Shown one piece after another: positions 34,597-42,936 of a stretch of DNA of 64,000 bases. The first letter of the stretch is position 1; each line of letters opens with the position of its first letter. The notes below the pieces were generated by a model. That model worked only from the letters and a program-made list of their open reading frames with translations. It was not told the DNA's origin and did no database searches. Source of the DNA: CADEDH01 sp041394285 (GTDB taxonomy: Bacteria; Actinomycetota; Acidimicrobiia; Acidimicrobiales; SZUA-35); assembly GCA_041394285.1 (NCBI GenBank), contig JAWKIL010000001.1, forward strand, positions 1-64,000. Direction: 5' to 3'. The translations under genes were made by a program, and so were the position numbers.

Positions 34597-36168
34597 GTGC
34601 GAGGGACGTCCTCCGACATCGGCAAGGCCGCACTCGTCGTCTCGGCCGGGATCTTCCTGTCCCGGATCCTGGGTTTCCTGCGCAGCACGGTGATCACCGC
34701 CCTGCTCGGCTACGGCGCCGAGAACTCGCTCTACACCTACGCCTTCACCATCCCCGACTGGCTCACGTTCCTCATGGCCGGCGGGTACCTGTCGATCACG
34801 CTGGTGCCCCTCCTCACCCGCCACCTGGGCCGGGGCGACGAGGAGGCGGCGATGCGCACCTTCACCGCCGTCATCCGCCTCGTGGGCCTGGCGTTCGCCG
34901 TGTTCGCCCTGGCCACCATCTTCGCCGCCGGCCCGATCGTGCGGGGCGTGTTCCCCCAGAGCCCCGACCAGGCCCGGCTGATCTCGCTCACCCGGATCGC
35001 CCTGGCCTCCCAGGTGTTCTTCGGCGTCGGCACCCTGCTGATGGCGGCTCAGTACGCCCGCAAGAGCTTCACCATCCCCAGCCTGGCCCCTCTCGTGTAC
35101 AACCTGGCCATCATCGCCGGTGGCGTGCTGGGTTGGCTGGTGGCCGAGCCGAGCCCCGAGTGGTTCCTGTGGGGCGGCCTGGTGGGAGCGGCCGCCGGCA
35201 ACTTCGGTCTCCAGTGGTGGGGGGCCCGCCGGCACGGCTTCCACCTGGTGCGGGGCGTGCCCTGGTTCCACCCGGCGGTGAGGGAGTACCTGGTGCTCGC
35301 CTTCCCCCTGATGATCGGCATCTCGGCTGTCGCCCTCGACGAGCAGTGGCCCCGCCTGTTCGGCCAGTTCGCCCAGAACGACGGGACCAGCGCCCTGCTC
35401 ACCAACGCCCGCCAGCTCAACATGCTCCCCATCGGGATGATCGCCCAGGCCGCCGGCGTGGCCGCCTACCCGTTCCTGGCCGGCCTGGCCTCCGAGGGCC
35501 GCATCGCCGAGCTGGGGGCCACCCTGTCCCGCTCGGTTCGCACCGCCGTGGCGGTGGGGGCCCTGGCCGCCGGGGTGCTGGTGGGGGTGACGGTGCCGGT
35601 CGCCGATCTGGCCTACGGCCACGGCAAGGTGAGCTCGTCCGACGTCGCCACCCTGGGCCTGTTCCTGTTCTGGTACGCCCTCTCGATCCCGTTCTGGGCC
35701 GCCCACCAGGTCTACACCCGGGGCTTCTACGCCATGCGCCAGATGTGGACGCCGGTGCTGATCGGCTCCACCGTGACCGCCGTGGTGGTGCCGGTGCTGT
35801 GGGTGTTGTCGCACCGGTACGGCGGCGGGGGCGTGGCCGTGGGCTCGACCTTCGGCGTGGTCCTCTACACGGTGGCCATCGCCGGAGCGTGGCACCACCT
35901 GGTGGCACCCCAGGAGCTGCGGGCGGTGGCCAACTCGGCCGCCCGGGCCGTGACCGTGGCCGCCGTGGCCGGGCTCACCACCTACGGAGCGGCCCGGCTG
36001 ATGGACAATGCCGGGCTCCCGTCCCTGGTGCGGCTGCTGGTGGCGGCCCCCGTGGGGGTGGCGGTGTTCGTGGGCCTGGCCCAGGTGATCGAGGTGGACG
36101 AGATCAACGAGCTGCTGAGCAGTCTCACGAGCCGTCTGGTGGCCCGGATCCCGTCCCGTCAGCTGTAG
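34597..36168 (+). CDS. murJ: MurJ/MviN lipid II flippase
   Basis: A 523-residue membrane protein of about 14 helices. It begins near SSDIGKAALVVSAGIFLSRILGFLR, the typical MurJ N-terminus with its conserved Arg, and has QLNMLPIGMIAQAAGVAAYPFLAG in the middle. It flips lipid II across the membrane for peptidoglycan assembly. GTG 34597 is preferred over GTG 34594 by -10 spacing. No long intracellular kinase-like tail is fused, unlike mycobacterial MviN. Its end overlaps the convergent AAA gene by 10 nt. Confidence 0.92.
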   Translation: MRGTSSDIGKAALVVSAGIFLSRILGFLRSTVITALLGYGAENSLYTYAFTIPDWLTFLMAGGYLSITLVPLLTRHLGRGDEEAAMRTFTAVIRLVGLAFAVFALATIFAAGPIVRGVFPQSPDQARLISLTRIALASQVFFGVGTLLMAAQYARKSFTIPSLAPLVYNLAIIAGGVLGWLVAEPSPEWFLWGGLVGAAAGNFGLQWWGARRHGFHLVRGVPWFHPAVREYLVLAFPLMIGISAVALDEQWPRLFGQFAQNDGTSALLTNARQLNMLPIGMIAQAAGVAAYPFLAGLASEGRIAELGATLSRSVRTAVAVGALAAGVLVGVTVPVADLAYGHGKVSSSDVATLGLFLFWYALSIPFWAAHQVYTRGFYAMRQMWTPVLIGSTVTAVVVPVLWVLSHRYGGGGVAVGSTFGVVLYTVAIAGAWHHLVAPQELRAVANSAARAVTVAAVAGLTTYGAARLMDNAGLPSLVRLLVAAPVGVAVFVGLAQVIEVDEINELLSSLTSRLVARIPSRQL

Positions 36169-37667
36169 GGGGAACCCTCGGGGTTCCCGTCGTCCGTCGG
36201 CGACGAACGCCCGGGCGCGGCAGCGTCGCCTTCGGCCGCTTCGGCCGCCGTGGGCACCGAGGCGATGTCGCCGGGCAGGAGGGTGCTCAACTGCTCGTCG
36301 GTGGGCTCGGCCACCTCGGCCAGGCGCAGGGCGTGGCGCAGCACCGCCGCCTCGAACAGGTTCCGGGCCAGGCGGCCGTTGCCGAAGCCGGGACCCCGGG
36401 GGTGGGCGCCGAACCAGGCCTCGGCCGCGGCCAGGGCGTCGGGTCCGGCCTCGTAGCCGCCCTTGGCCAACTGGACCCGCAGGATCTCCACCAGCTCGGC
36501 GTCGGAGTAGTCGGGGAAGCGGATGGTCTTGGGGAAGCGGCTCTCGAACCCGGGGTTCGTGGCCACGAGCTCGGCCATCTCCCGGGGGTAGCCGGCCAGG
36601 ATGACCACCATCGTCTCCCGCCGGTCCTCCACCTCTTTGACCACGGCGTCGATGGCCTCCCGGCCGAAGTCCCGCTCGCCGCCCCGGGTGAGCGAGTAGG
36701 CCTCGTCGATCAGCAGCACGCCGCCGTCGGCCCGGGCGAACACCTCGGCCACCTTGGTGGCGGTCTGGCCCACGAAGCCGGCCACCAGCTCGGACCGGTC
36801 GACCTCCAGGTACTGACCTTTGGCCACCACGCCCAGCGACCGGTAGATGCGGGCCAGCAGCCGGGCCACGGTGGTCTTGCCGGTGCCGGGGTTGCCGCTG
36901 AAGATGAGGTGGTTGGTGGTGTCGACCGACGGCAGTCCCCGCTCCTCCCGCAGCTTCTGGACCCGCAGCAGGGCACTCAGCCGGTGGACCTCGTCCTTCA
37001 CCACCTGGAGCCCGATCAGCCGGTCGAGCTCGGCCAGCAGGTCCTCCAGCTTCTCCGGTGGGGGCAGGGGTGCCTCGTTGGGCGCCGGGGCCGCACCCGG
37101 CGCCGGCTGGGCGGCCGCCGCCGGCCCGGTTCCTGGTGCCGCCGGGGTCGCCCCCGGCGGCGGCGCCACGGCCGGCCCTCCGGGCGGCACGGGACGGGGA
37201 CTGGCCATGGCGTCGGCCAGCACCCGGCGGAAGGCGGTGATGGCGTCGATCTCGTCGCGTGACGGGTACTCGTCGAGGGCGGCCACGGCGTAGCCGATGT
37301 CGATGGCCCGTTCCTGGTAGATCCGGCAGGCCCCGGTACCCCGGGCGGCGTCGAGGTCCCGCAGGACCTCGTAGAGGGCTGACGGCGCCTCCAGCCAACG
37401 CCGCTTGTCCTTCGCCAGCTCGTTCTCCCGGGCCATCGCCGGCGTCGTCTCGGGCCGGAGCTGGCCGAGGGGGGCGAAGCGCATCACCATGGCCCACAGC
37501 TCAGGGTCGGTATGGCGTCCGTCCACGTCGACGAGGGCCATGCAGAGGTTGTAGGCCTCCTGCACGACCTGGCGCTCGGCATCGGCCGCCGACACGCCGG
37601 CGGCCTGCAGCGCGGCGCCGACATCGGCGACGAACGCCTCGACCGCCCGGGTCAGCCCATGGTCCAT
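36159..37667 (-). CDS. CbbX/SpoVK-type AAA ATPase with N-terminal TerB-like domain
   Basis: A 502-residue AAA protein. Residues about 1-155 are helical with ALVDVDGRHTDPEL, resembling the acidic metal-binding motif of TerB-like domains. A Pro/Ala-rich linker (about 157-205) follows. The AAA core is of CbbX/EccA type: Walker A GNPGTGKT (258-265), Walker B GGVLLIDEAYSL, and an arginine finger in FESRFPKTIRFP. CbbX-type ATPases remodel protein complexes, but no RuBisCO or ESX genes are present, so the substrate is unknown. Its last codons form part of a hairpin (36170-36188). It is divergent from the MoxR-CoxE pair. Confidence 0.82.
   Translation of the reverse strand: MDHGLTRAVEAFVADVGAALQAAGVSAADAERQVVQEAYNLCMALVDVDGRHTDPELWAMVMRFAPLGQLRPETTPAMARENELAKDKRRWLEAPSALYEVLRDLDAARGTGACRIYQERAIDIGYAVAALDEYPSRDEIDAITAFRRVLADAMASPRPVPPGGPAVAPPPGATPAAPGTGPAAAAQPAPGAAPAPNEAPLPPPEKLEDLLAELDRLIGLQVVKDEVHRLSALLRVQKLREERGLPSVDTTNHLIFSGNPGTGKTTVARLLARIYRSLGVVAKGQYLEVDRSELVAGFVGQTATKVAEVFARADGGVLLIDEAYSLTRGGERDFGREAIDAVVKEVEDRRETMVVILAGYPREMAELVATNPGFESRFPKTIRFPDYSDAELVEILRVQLAKGGYEAGPDALAAAEAWFGAHPRGPGFGNGRLARNLFEAAVLRHALRLAEVAEPTDEQLSTLLPGDIASVPTAAEAAEGDAAAPGRSSPTDDGNPEGSPYS
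36170..36188. terminator. Hairpin in the convergent murJ / AAA overlap
   Basis: GGGAACCC-TCG-GGGTTCCC is a perfect 8-bp stem with a 3-nt loop. It lies just past the murJ stop and inside the last codons of the convergent AAA gene. It probably terminates murJ transcription. Confidence 0.5.
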
Positions 37668-37699
37668 GAAGGGCCGATCGTAGTCGTTGCGGTTTCACT

Positions 37700-37730
37700 T
37701 TGACCTCGTGGATGGACTGTCTTGTACGGT
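37700..37730 (+). promoter_or_regulatory. Promoter of the MoxR-CoxE operon
   Basis: TTGACC (37700-37705) is a good -35, and TACGGT (37725-37730) is a likely -10, 8 nt before ATG 37739. The 19-nt spacing is long; a TTGTAC -10 at 37723 would give 17 nt. Confidence 0.5.
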
Positions 37731-37738
37731 GGTGCCCT

Positions 37739-38638
37739 ATGACCCACCGATTCGACTCCGTTGATGCCGTGCGGGAGGGGCTCCGCGAGGTCAACTACCT
37801 CGCGGATGACTCCATCGCCGGTGTCGCATTCCTGGCTGACCGTCTCGCCAAGCCGGTCCTGGTTGAAGGTCCGGCCGGAACCGGCAAGACCCAGCTGGCG
37901 AAGTCGGTGGCGGAAATGAGCGGGGCCCGGCTCATCCGGCTCCAGTGCTACGAGGGCCTCGACGAGGCCAAGGCACTCTATGAGTGGAACTACAAGAAGC
38001 AGCTGCTGCGCATCCAGGTGGAGCGGGGCGAGCAGGACGTCTCCTGGGCCGAGGTCAAGGACGACATCTTCTCCGACGAGTTCCTCCTGCCCCGTCCGCT
38101 GCTGGAGGCCATCACGGCCCCCGACCCGGTGGTACTCCTGATCGACGAGATCGACCGGGTGGAGCTCGAGACCGAGGCTCTGCTCCTCGAGATCCTGTCC
38201 GACTACCAGGTGTCGATCCCCGAGCTGGGCACGATCGAGGCCAAGCAGATCCCGATGGTGTTCCTCACCTCGAACAACACCCGGGAGCTGTCCGAGGCCC
38301 TCAAGCGGCGCTGCCTCTTCCTCCACATCGACTACCCGTCGATGGAGCGGGAGAAGGAGATCGTGCTCACCAAGGTGCCCGACATCAACGAGAAGCTGGC
38401 CGACCAGGTGTCGCGGATCGTGCGCTCGATCCGCCAGCTCGAGCTGAAGAAGGCCCCCTCGGTGTCCGAGACGCTGGACTGGGCCCGGACGCTGGTGATC
38501 CTCGGCATCGAGAACATCACCGAGAAGGATGCGCTGGACACCGTCCACATCCTGCTCAAGTACCGGTCCGACATCGAGAAGGCGATCAAGGAGTTCAGCT
38601 CGAACTCGGCCGCCCATTTCGAGGCCAAGCCGGCCTGA
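37739..38638 (+). CDS. MoxR-family AAA ATPase
   Basis: A 299-residue MoxR ATPase. Walker A is GPAGTGKTQLA, Walker B VVLLIDEIDRVE, sensor 1 TSNNTRELSEALKRR with the arginine-finger region. MoxR proteins act as chaperones for metal-centre or complex assembly and are typically paired with a VWA protein, which follows 55 nt downstream. Cofactor targets are not encoded here, so the client is unknown. ATG 37739 matches the family N-terminus; an upstream in-frame ATG-less extension was rejected. Confidence 0.92.
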   Translation: MTHRFDSVDAVREGLREVNYLADDSIAGVAFLADRLAKPVLVEGPAGTGKTQLAKSVAEMSGARLIRLQCYEGLDEAKALYEWNYKKQLLRIQVERGEQDVSWAEVKDDIFSDEFLLPRPLLEAITAPDPVVLLIDEIDRVELETEALLLEILSDYQVSIPELGTIEAKQIPMVFLTSNNTRELSEALKRRCLFLHIDYPSMEREKEIVLTKVPDINEKLADQVSRIVRSIRQLELKKAPSVSETLDWARTLVILGIENITEKDALDTVHILLKYRSDIEKAIKEFSSNSAAHFEAKPA

Positions 38639-38693
38639 GCCGGCCCCACCCCGGCCCTCACCCCGGCCCCGACCCGCGCCCAGGGAGAACATC

Positions 38694-40172
38694 ATGAGCA
38701 TCACCGAGAACGAGCCGGTATTCCTGCTCCTGGAGGGCTTCGTCCAGGAGTTGCGAACCGCCGGCTTGCCCGTCTCCCTGTCCGAGAACATCGACGCCGC
38801 CGAGGCGGTCCGCCACATCCCGCTGGAAGACCGCAACGCCTTCAAGTACTCCCTGGCCGCCACCATGGTGAAGAACCAGGCCCACTGGAAGACGTTCGAG
38901 ACGCTGTTCGAGGTCTACTTCTCCCTGCGGGGCGACGAGTACAACCTCAACGACGACAATGATGGCGACCGGGACGGCGACGACTCCGACGACTCCGACG
39001 AGGATCAGGACGGAGACCAGGACGGCGACGGTGAAGGCCAGGGCCGGGGTGGCGGCCGAGGGCTGACCCAGGAGGAGCTGGCCGAGCTGCTCTTCCAGGC
39101 CCTGCTCCGGGGTGACGACACGCTGATGCGGGCCATCGCCCGCCAGGCGGTGAAGCGCTACGCCGGGATGGAGCCGGGGCGGCCGGTGGGCGGCACCTAT
39201 TATCTGTACCGCACGCTGCGCAACCTGGATCTGGACTCGGTGCTCGAGCGGCTGATGGACCAGACCCGTCAGGACGTGGCCCCGGAACAGCTCACGCCGT
39301 TCGAGGAGCGCCTGGAGCGCGACGAGTTCGAGGCCCGGATAGACAAGCTCCGCAAGGAGATCGAGGCCGAGATCCGGCGCCGCCTCGTGGCCGACCGGGG
39401 GGCCGAGGCCATGGCCAAGACCCTGCGCAAGCCCCTGCCGGAAGACGTGGACTTCATGCACGCCAGCCGGGAGGAGATGGTCATGCTCCGCAAGGCCATC
39501 TACCCCCTCACCCGCAAGCTGGCGGCCCGGCTGGCCCGCAAGCGGCGGCACCGGCGCAAGGGCCCGCTGGATTTCCGCAACACGGTGCGGCATTCCCTCA
39601 GCTTCGGCGGGGTCCCGGCCGAGCCCCGGTTCAAGCACCCCCGCCCGGCCAAGCCGGAGATCTTCGTGATCGCCGACATCTCGGGCTCGGTGGCCGCCTT
39701 CGCCCGCTTCACCCTGCACCTGGTGTATGCCATCTCCAGCCAGTTCAGCCGGGTCCGGTCGTTCGTGTTCATCGACGGGCTCGACGAGGTCACGAGCTAT
39801 TTCGAGGGCATCGACGACATCACCGAGGCCATCCACCGGGTCAACACCGAGGCCGACGTGGTCTGGGTCGACGGCCACTCCGACTACGGTCACGCCCTCG
39901 AGGTGTTCTGGGAGCGCTACGGCCGTGAGGTCGGGCCCAAGACCACGGTGCTGATCCTGGGCGACGCCCGGAACAACTACCACGCCTCGCAGGCCTGGAT
40001 CTGCAAGGAGATCCAGCGCAAGGCCCGCAAGCTGTTCTGGCTGAACCCCGAGCCCAAGGCGTACTGGAACACGGGCGACTCGATCGTGGGCGACTACGGC
40101 ACCTACTGCGACGGCACGTTCGAGGTGCGCAACCTGCGTCAGCTCGAGAAGTTCGTCGACAATCTGGTCTGA
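38694..40172 (+). CDS. CoxE-like VWA-domain protein with acidic linker
   Basis: A 492-residue partner of the MoxR ATPase. An N-terminal helical region is followed by an extremely acidic Asp/Glu/Gly segment (about 85-115), a second helical region, and a C-terminal von Willebrand A domain with MIDAS motif DISGS starting at D328. MoxR-CoxE pairs function in insertion of metal cofactors (for example CO dehydrogenase), but no such enzyme is in this window. AGGGAGA lies upstream of ATG 38694. A GGAAACC/GGTTTCC hairpin follows its stop. Confidence 0.9.
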   Translation: MSITENEPVFLLLEGFVQELRTAGLPVSLSENIDAAEAVRHIPLEDRNAFKYSLAATMVKNQAHWKTFETLFEVYFSLRGDEYNLNDDNDGDRDGDDSDDSDEDQDGDQDGDGEGQGRGGGRGLTQEELAELLFQALLRGDDTLMRAIARQAVKRYAGMEPGRPVGGTYYLYRTLRNLDLDSVLERLMDQTRQDVAPEQLTPFEERLERDEFEARIDKLRKEIEAEIRRRLVADRGAEAMAKTLRKPLPEDVDFMHASREEMVMLRKAIYPLTRKLAARLARKRRHRRKGPLDFRNTVRHSLSFGGVPAEPRFKHPRPAKPEIFVIADISGSVAAFARFTLHLVYAISSQFSRVRSFVFIDGLDEVTSYFEGIDDITEAIHRVNTEADVVWVDGHSDYGHALEVFWERYGREVGPKTTVLILGDARNNYHASQAWICKEIQRKARKLFWLNPEPKAYWNTGDSIVGDYGTYCDGTFEVRNLRQLEKFVDNLV

Positions 40173-40195
40173 GCGAACCCGGGCAACCGGCAACC

Positions 40196-40223
40196 GGAAA
40201 CCCTTCGGATTGCTCCGGTTTCC
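40196..40223 (+). terminator. Terminator-like hairpin after the CoxE gene
   Basis: GGAAACC (40196-40202) and GGTTTCC (40217-40223) form a 7-bp stem with a 14-nt loop, 24 nt after the stop. Confidence 0.45.
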
Positions 40224-40302
40224 TCGGTTTGGGCTCCGCTGAACACCTGAATGCAGTCACCTTGCATCCACCGGCCGGTGGTCGGCGAATCAACAGACGA
40301 TG

Positions 40303-40329
40303 TTGACCATGGTGGCCGAGCGTTATCCT
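40303..40329 (+). promoter_or_regulatory. Promoter of the ECF sigma gene
   Basis: TTGACC (40303-40308) and TATCCT (40324-40329) are 15 nt apart, and the -10 ends 6 nt before GTG 40336. The spacing is a little short but the hexamers are good. Confidence 0.5.
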
Positions 40330-40335
40330 CGCATC

Positions 40336-40863
40336 GTGCACCCGTCCCCACTTGAACAACGGCTGATGGCCGGGGAACAGGGAGCGCTGCGCGAGGTGTT
40401 CGACGCCTACAGCCCGATGGTGCTCGGCCTGTGCCGCAAGCTCGTGGGGGCCGAAGCCGAAGACGTCGCCCAACAGGTCTTCCTCGATGCCTGGAAGAGC
40501 CGGGGTCGGTTCGATCCCGAACGGGGGTCGCTGGGGGCGTGGCTGGCCCGCATCGCCCGGTTCAAGGCCATCGATCATCTCCGGGCCAGCTCCCGCCGGC
40601 CGTCGGTGCCGTCGGCCGAGGTGGGGGAGAGCCTGAGCGTCGAACCCGACGTCGACGCCGTGGTGGACCAGATGGTGCTCACCCGAGCCCTGGAGGAGCT
40701 GCCACTGGCCCGCCGTGAGGTGGTGGAGCTCGGCTTCTACCAGGGGCTCACCCATCCCGAGATCGCCGAGCGGCTGGGCCTGCCACTCGGCACGGTCAAA
40801 AGCCACATGCGCCGTGGCCTGGAAGCGCTGCAACGGGAGTTGGAGGGTAGCCGTGGCGATTGA
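40336..40863 (+). CDS. ECF-type sigma-70 factor
   Basis: A 175-residue sigma factor with regions 2 and 4 only. Region 2 includes FDAYSPMVLGLCRKLVGAEAEDVAQQVFLDAW and FDPERGSLGAWLARIARFKAIDHLR; region 4 includes ELPLARREVVELGFYQGLTHPEIAERLGLPLGTVKSHMRRGLEAL. It resembles the SigK-like ECF group, which pairs with RskA-type anti-sigma factors, and the next gene is one. GTG 40336 is favoured by the -10 spacing; a longer frame lacks support. The stop overlaps the anti-sigma start by 11 nt. Confidence 0.88.
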   Translation: MHPSPLEQRLMAGEQGALREVFDAYSPMVLGLCRKLVGAEAEDVAQQVFLDAWKSRGRFDPERGSLGAWLARIARFKAIDHLRASSRRPSVPSAEVGESLSVEPDVDAVVDQMVLTRALEELPLARREVVELGFYQGLTHPEIAERLGLPLGTVKSHMRRGLEALQRELEGSRGD

Positions 40864-41452
40864 GCACGATCTGCCCGAGTTCGGCGAGGTGGCCGCCATC
40901 CTGCGCAAGGGCCCGTCCGACGTGGTGTACGAGACGCCGCCCGACACCTTGTGGGCCGCCATCGAGTCCAGTCTGGACGAGGGCGGTGGGGGAGCGCGGG
41001 CCGATGTGGTCGACATCGCCGCCCGCCGCCGGGGCCGGCTCCGTATCGCCACCGCCGTGGCCGCCATCGCCGCCGTGCTGCTGGTCGGCGTCCCGCTCAC
41101 CCTGTCGCTGTGGGGCTCCTCGTCGCCCGAGACGGTCGAGCTGGCCGCCCTTCCCGGCTACGAGGGATTCGGCGGGAAGGCCGAGCTCGACGGGCGGGAC
41201 CTGGCCGTGGATCTCACCGGGGCCGAGCCCAAGCAGGGCGAGTTCTACGAGGTGTGGCTCCTCGATATCGAGGGCGGCGAGCTCCGGGACCTGGTGGCCC
41301 TCGGCACCATAGATGCCAGCGGCCACTACAAGATCAGCCAGTCGGTGGACCTCAGCCGGTACAACACGGTCGATGTGTCGGTCGAGCCCGACGACGGCAA
41401 CCCGGCCCACTCCGGGGTGAGCGTGGTCCGGGGCGAGCTTCCGCTGGCCTGA
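40853..41452 (+). CDS. RskA-type anti-sigma factor
   Basis: A 199-residue membrane protein. A short cytoplasmic N-terminus (residues 1-60) should bind the upstream sigma factor but lacks the HxxxCxxC zinc motif. One transmembrane helix follows (about 64-87, LRIATAVAAIAAVLLVGV), and an extracytoplasmic RskA-like domain with YEVWLLDIEGGELRDLVALGT. GGAGGG lies before GTG 40853. Release would probably be by regulated proteolysis. Confidence 0.82.
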   Translation: MAIEHDLPEFGEVAAILRKGPSDVVYETPPDTLWAAIESSLDEGGGGARADVVDIAARRRGRLRIATAVAAIAAVLLVGVPLTLSLWGSSSPETVELAALPGYEGFGGKAELDGRDLAVDLTGAEPKQGEFYEVWLLDIEGGELRDLVALGTIDASGHYKISQSVDLSRYNTVDVSVEPDDGNPAHSGVSVVRGELPLA

Positions 41453-41454
41453 CC

Positions 41455-41483
41455 GGGCTCCCGCCAGAATCCGGCGGGAGCCC
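41455..41483. terminator. Bidirectional terminator hairpin
   Basis: GGGCTCCCGCC and GGCGGGAGCCC form a perfect 11-bp stem with a 7-nt loop, between the anti-sigma stop and the convergent DAHP synthase stop. Confidence 0.7.
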
Positions 41484-41496
41484 GTGCTCGGTGCGC

Positions 41497-42852
41497 TCAG
41501 CTCTGTTGGAGCAGCTCGGCCGTGCGGAAGGCCAGGTCGAGGCTCTGGCGGGCGTTGAGCCGGGGGTCGCACATCGTCTCGTACCGCTTGCCCAGATCGG
41601 CGTGGTCGACGTTGTCGCCCCCGCCCAGGCACTCGGTGACGTCGTCGCCGGTGAGCTCCACATGGATGCCGCCGGGCCAGGTGCCGACCGAGCGGTGGGC
41701 GTCGAAGTAGGCGGCGACCTCGGCCAGGATGGCGTCGAAGTGGCGGGTCTTGTGGCCGGTCTCCGAGGTGAAGGTGTTGCCGTGCATCGGGTCGCAGGCC
41801 CACACCACGGGATGGCCCGAGTCCCGCACCGCCCGCAGCAGGGCCGGCAGGCGGTCGGCCACCTTGTCGGCGCCCATGCGAGAGATCAGCACCAGGCGCC
41901 CCGGCTCCCGATCGGGGTCGAGGATGTCGCAGATCCCCACCGCTTCCTCCGGGGTGGTGGAGGGGCCGATCTTGCAGCCGAGCGGATTCTTGACCCCGCG
42001 CAGGAACTCGAGGTGGGCGCCGTCGAGCTGGCGGGTCCGCTCACCGATCCACAGCAGGTGGGCCGAGCAGTCGTACCAATCGCCGGTGAGGGAGTCTCGC
42101 CGGGTGAGCGCCTCCTCGTACTGGAGGATGAGGGCCTCGTGGCTGGTGAAGAACTCGGCCTCGTGGATCTCCGGGTGCTTGGACGAGATGCCGGCGGCCA
42201 CCATGAACCGGAGGGCCCGGTCTATCTCGGCCGCCAGGTTGGCGTAGCGCTGGCCCTCGGGGGAGCTGGCCACGAACTCCTGGTTCCAGGCCTGAACCCG
42301 GGTGAGGTCGGCGAACCCGCCCTTGGTGAACGCCCGCAGCAGGTTCAGGGTCGACGAAGACTGGTGGTAGACCCGTAGGAGCCGGGCCGGATCGGGCCGG
42401 CGATCGGGAGGCGAGAACGGCAGGTCGTTCACCATGTGGCCGAGGAACGACGGCAGCTCGACCCCGTCGATGGTCTCGGTGGGGTTGGAGCGGGGCTTGG
42501 CGAACTGGCCGGCGATCCGGCCCACCTTCACCGCCGGCACCCCCGAGGAGTAGGTGAGTACCACGGCCATCTGCAGGATCACCCGCAGCTTGTCCCGTAT
42601 GGGATCGGCCCGGAACGAGTCGAACGATTCGGCGCAGTCTCCGGCCTGGAGCAGGAAGGCCTCGCCCCGCGACACCGCAGCCAGGCGCTCCCGGAGCTCC
42701 CGGGCCTCACCGGCGAAGACCAGCGGGGGCATCGTGCCCAGCTCCTTCTCCACCTGCTCCAGCTCGCCGGCGTCGGGCCAGCGAGGCTGCTGAGCGGCGG
42801 GGAAGGCCCGCCAGGTTCCAGGGTCCCAGGTCGAGGTCAGGTCGTTGTCCAC
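41497..42852 (-). CDS. aroG: Class II DAHP synthase (3-deoxy-7-phosphoheptulonate synthase)
   Basis: A 451-residue class II (plant/actinobacterial type) DAHP synthase, first step of the shikimate pathway. Motifs include LLQAGDCAESFDSF, VKVGRIAGQFAKPRS, the metal-binding DPMHGNTF, and HVELTGDDVTECLGG. GTG 42852 is preceded by TACACT 7 nt away. No other aro genes are nearby. The promoter abuts the terminator of the upstream sigma gene. Confidence 0.95.
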   Translation of the reverse strand: MDNDLTSTWDPGTWRAFPAAQQPRWPDAGELEQVEKELGTMPPLVFAGEARELRERLAAVSRGEAFLLQAGDCAESFDSFRADPIRDKLRVILQMAVVLTYSSGVPAVKVGRIAGQFAKPRSNPTETIDGVELPSFLGHMVNDLPFSPPDRRPDPARLLRVYHQSSSTLNLLRAFTKGGFADLTRVQAWNQEFVASSPEGQRYANLAAEIDRALRFMVAAGISSKHPEIHEAEFFTSHEALILQYEEALTRRDSLTGDWYDCSAHLLWIGERTRQLDGAHLEFLRGVKNPLGCKIGPSTTPEEAVGICDILDPDREPGRLVLISRMGADKVADRLPALLRAVRDSGHPVVWACDPMHGNTFTSETGHKTRHFDAILAEVAAYFDAHRSVGTWPGGIHVELTGDDVTECLGGGDNVDHADLGKRYETMCDPRLNARQSLDLAFRTAELLQQS

Positions 42853-42859
42853 GCAAGAC

Positions 42860-42865
42860 AGTGTA
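42860..42865 (-). promoter_or_regulatory. -10 element of aroG (leaderless type)
   Basis: On the minus strand TACACT lies 7 nt before GTG 42852. Confidence 0.55.
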
Positions 42866-42870
42866 AAAGA

Positions 42871-42899
42871 GAGAAAGCCGCCCCGAGGGCGGCTTTCTC
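42871..42899 (-). terminator. Intrinsic terminator of the sigma-70 gene
   Basis: A perfect 13-bp stem (42871-42883 with 42887-42899, 3-nt loop) is followed on the minus strand by TCTCTTTTAC, a U-rich tract. It is the clearest intrinsic terminator in the window. Confidence 0.85.
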
Positions 42900-42936
42900 G
42901 CTGGGCTTCTAATTACTGTCCGGAGAACCGGAACGA

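Noticed and set aside
33715..37497. A 1260-residue open frame on the minus strand
   Set aside because: It merges pspA with antisense of murJ and the AAA gene. The real pspA starts at 34530, and the rest is the mirror of genes in other frames, common at this GC content.
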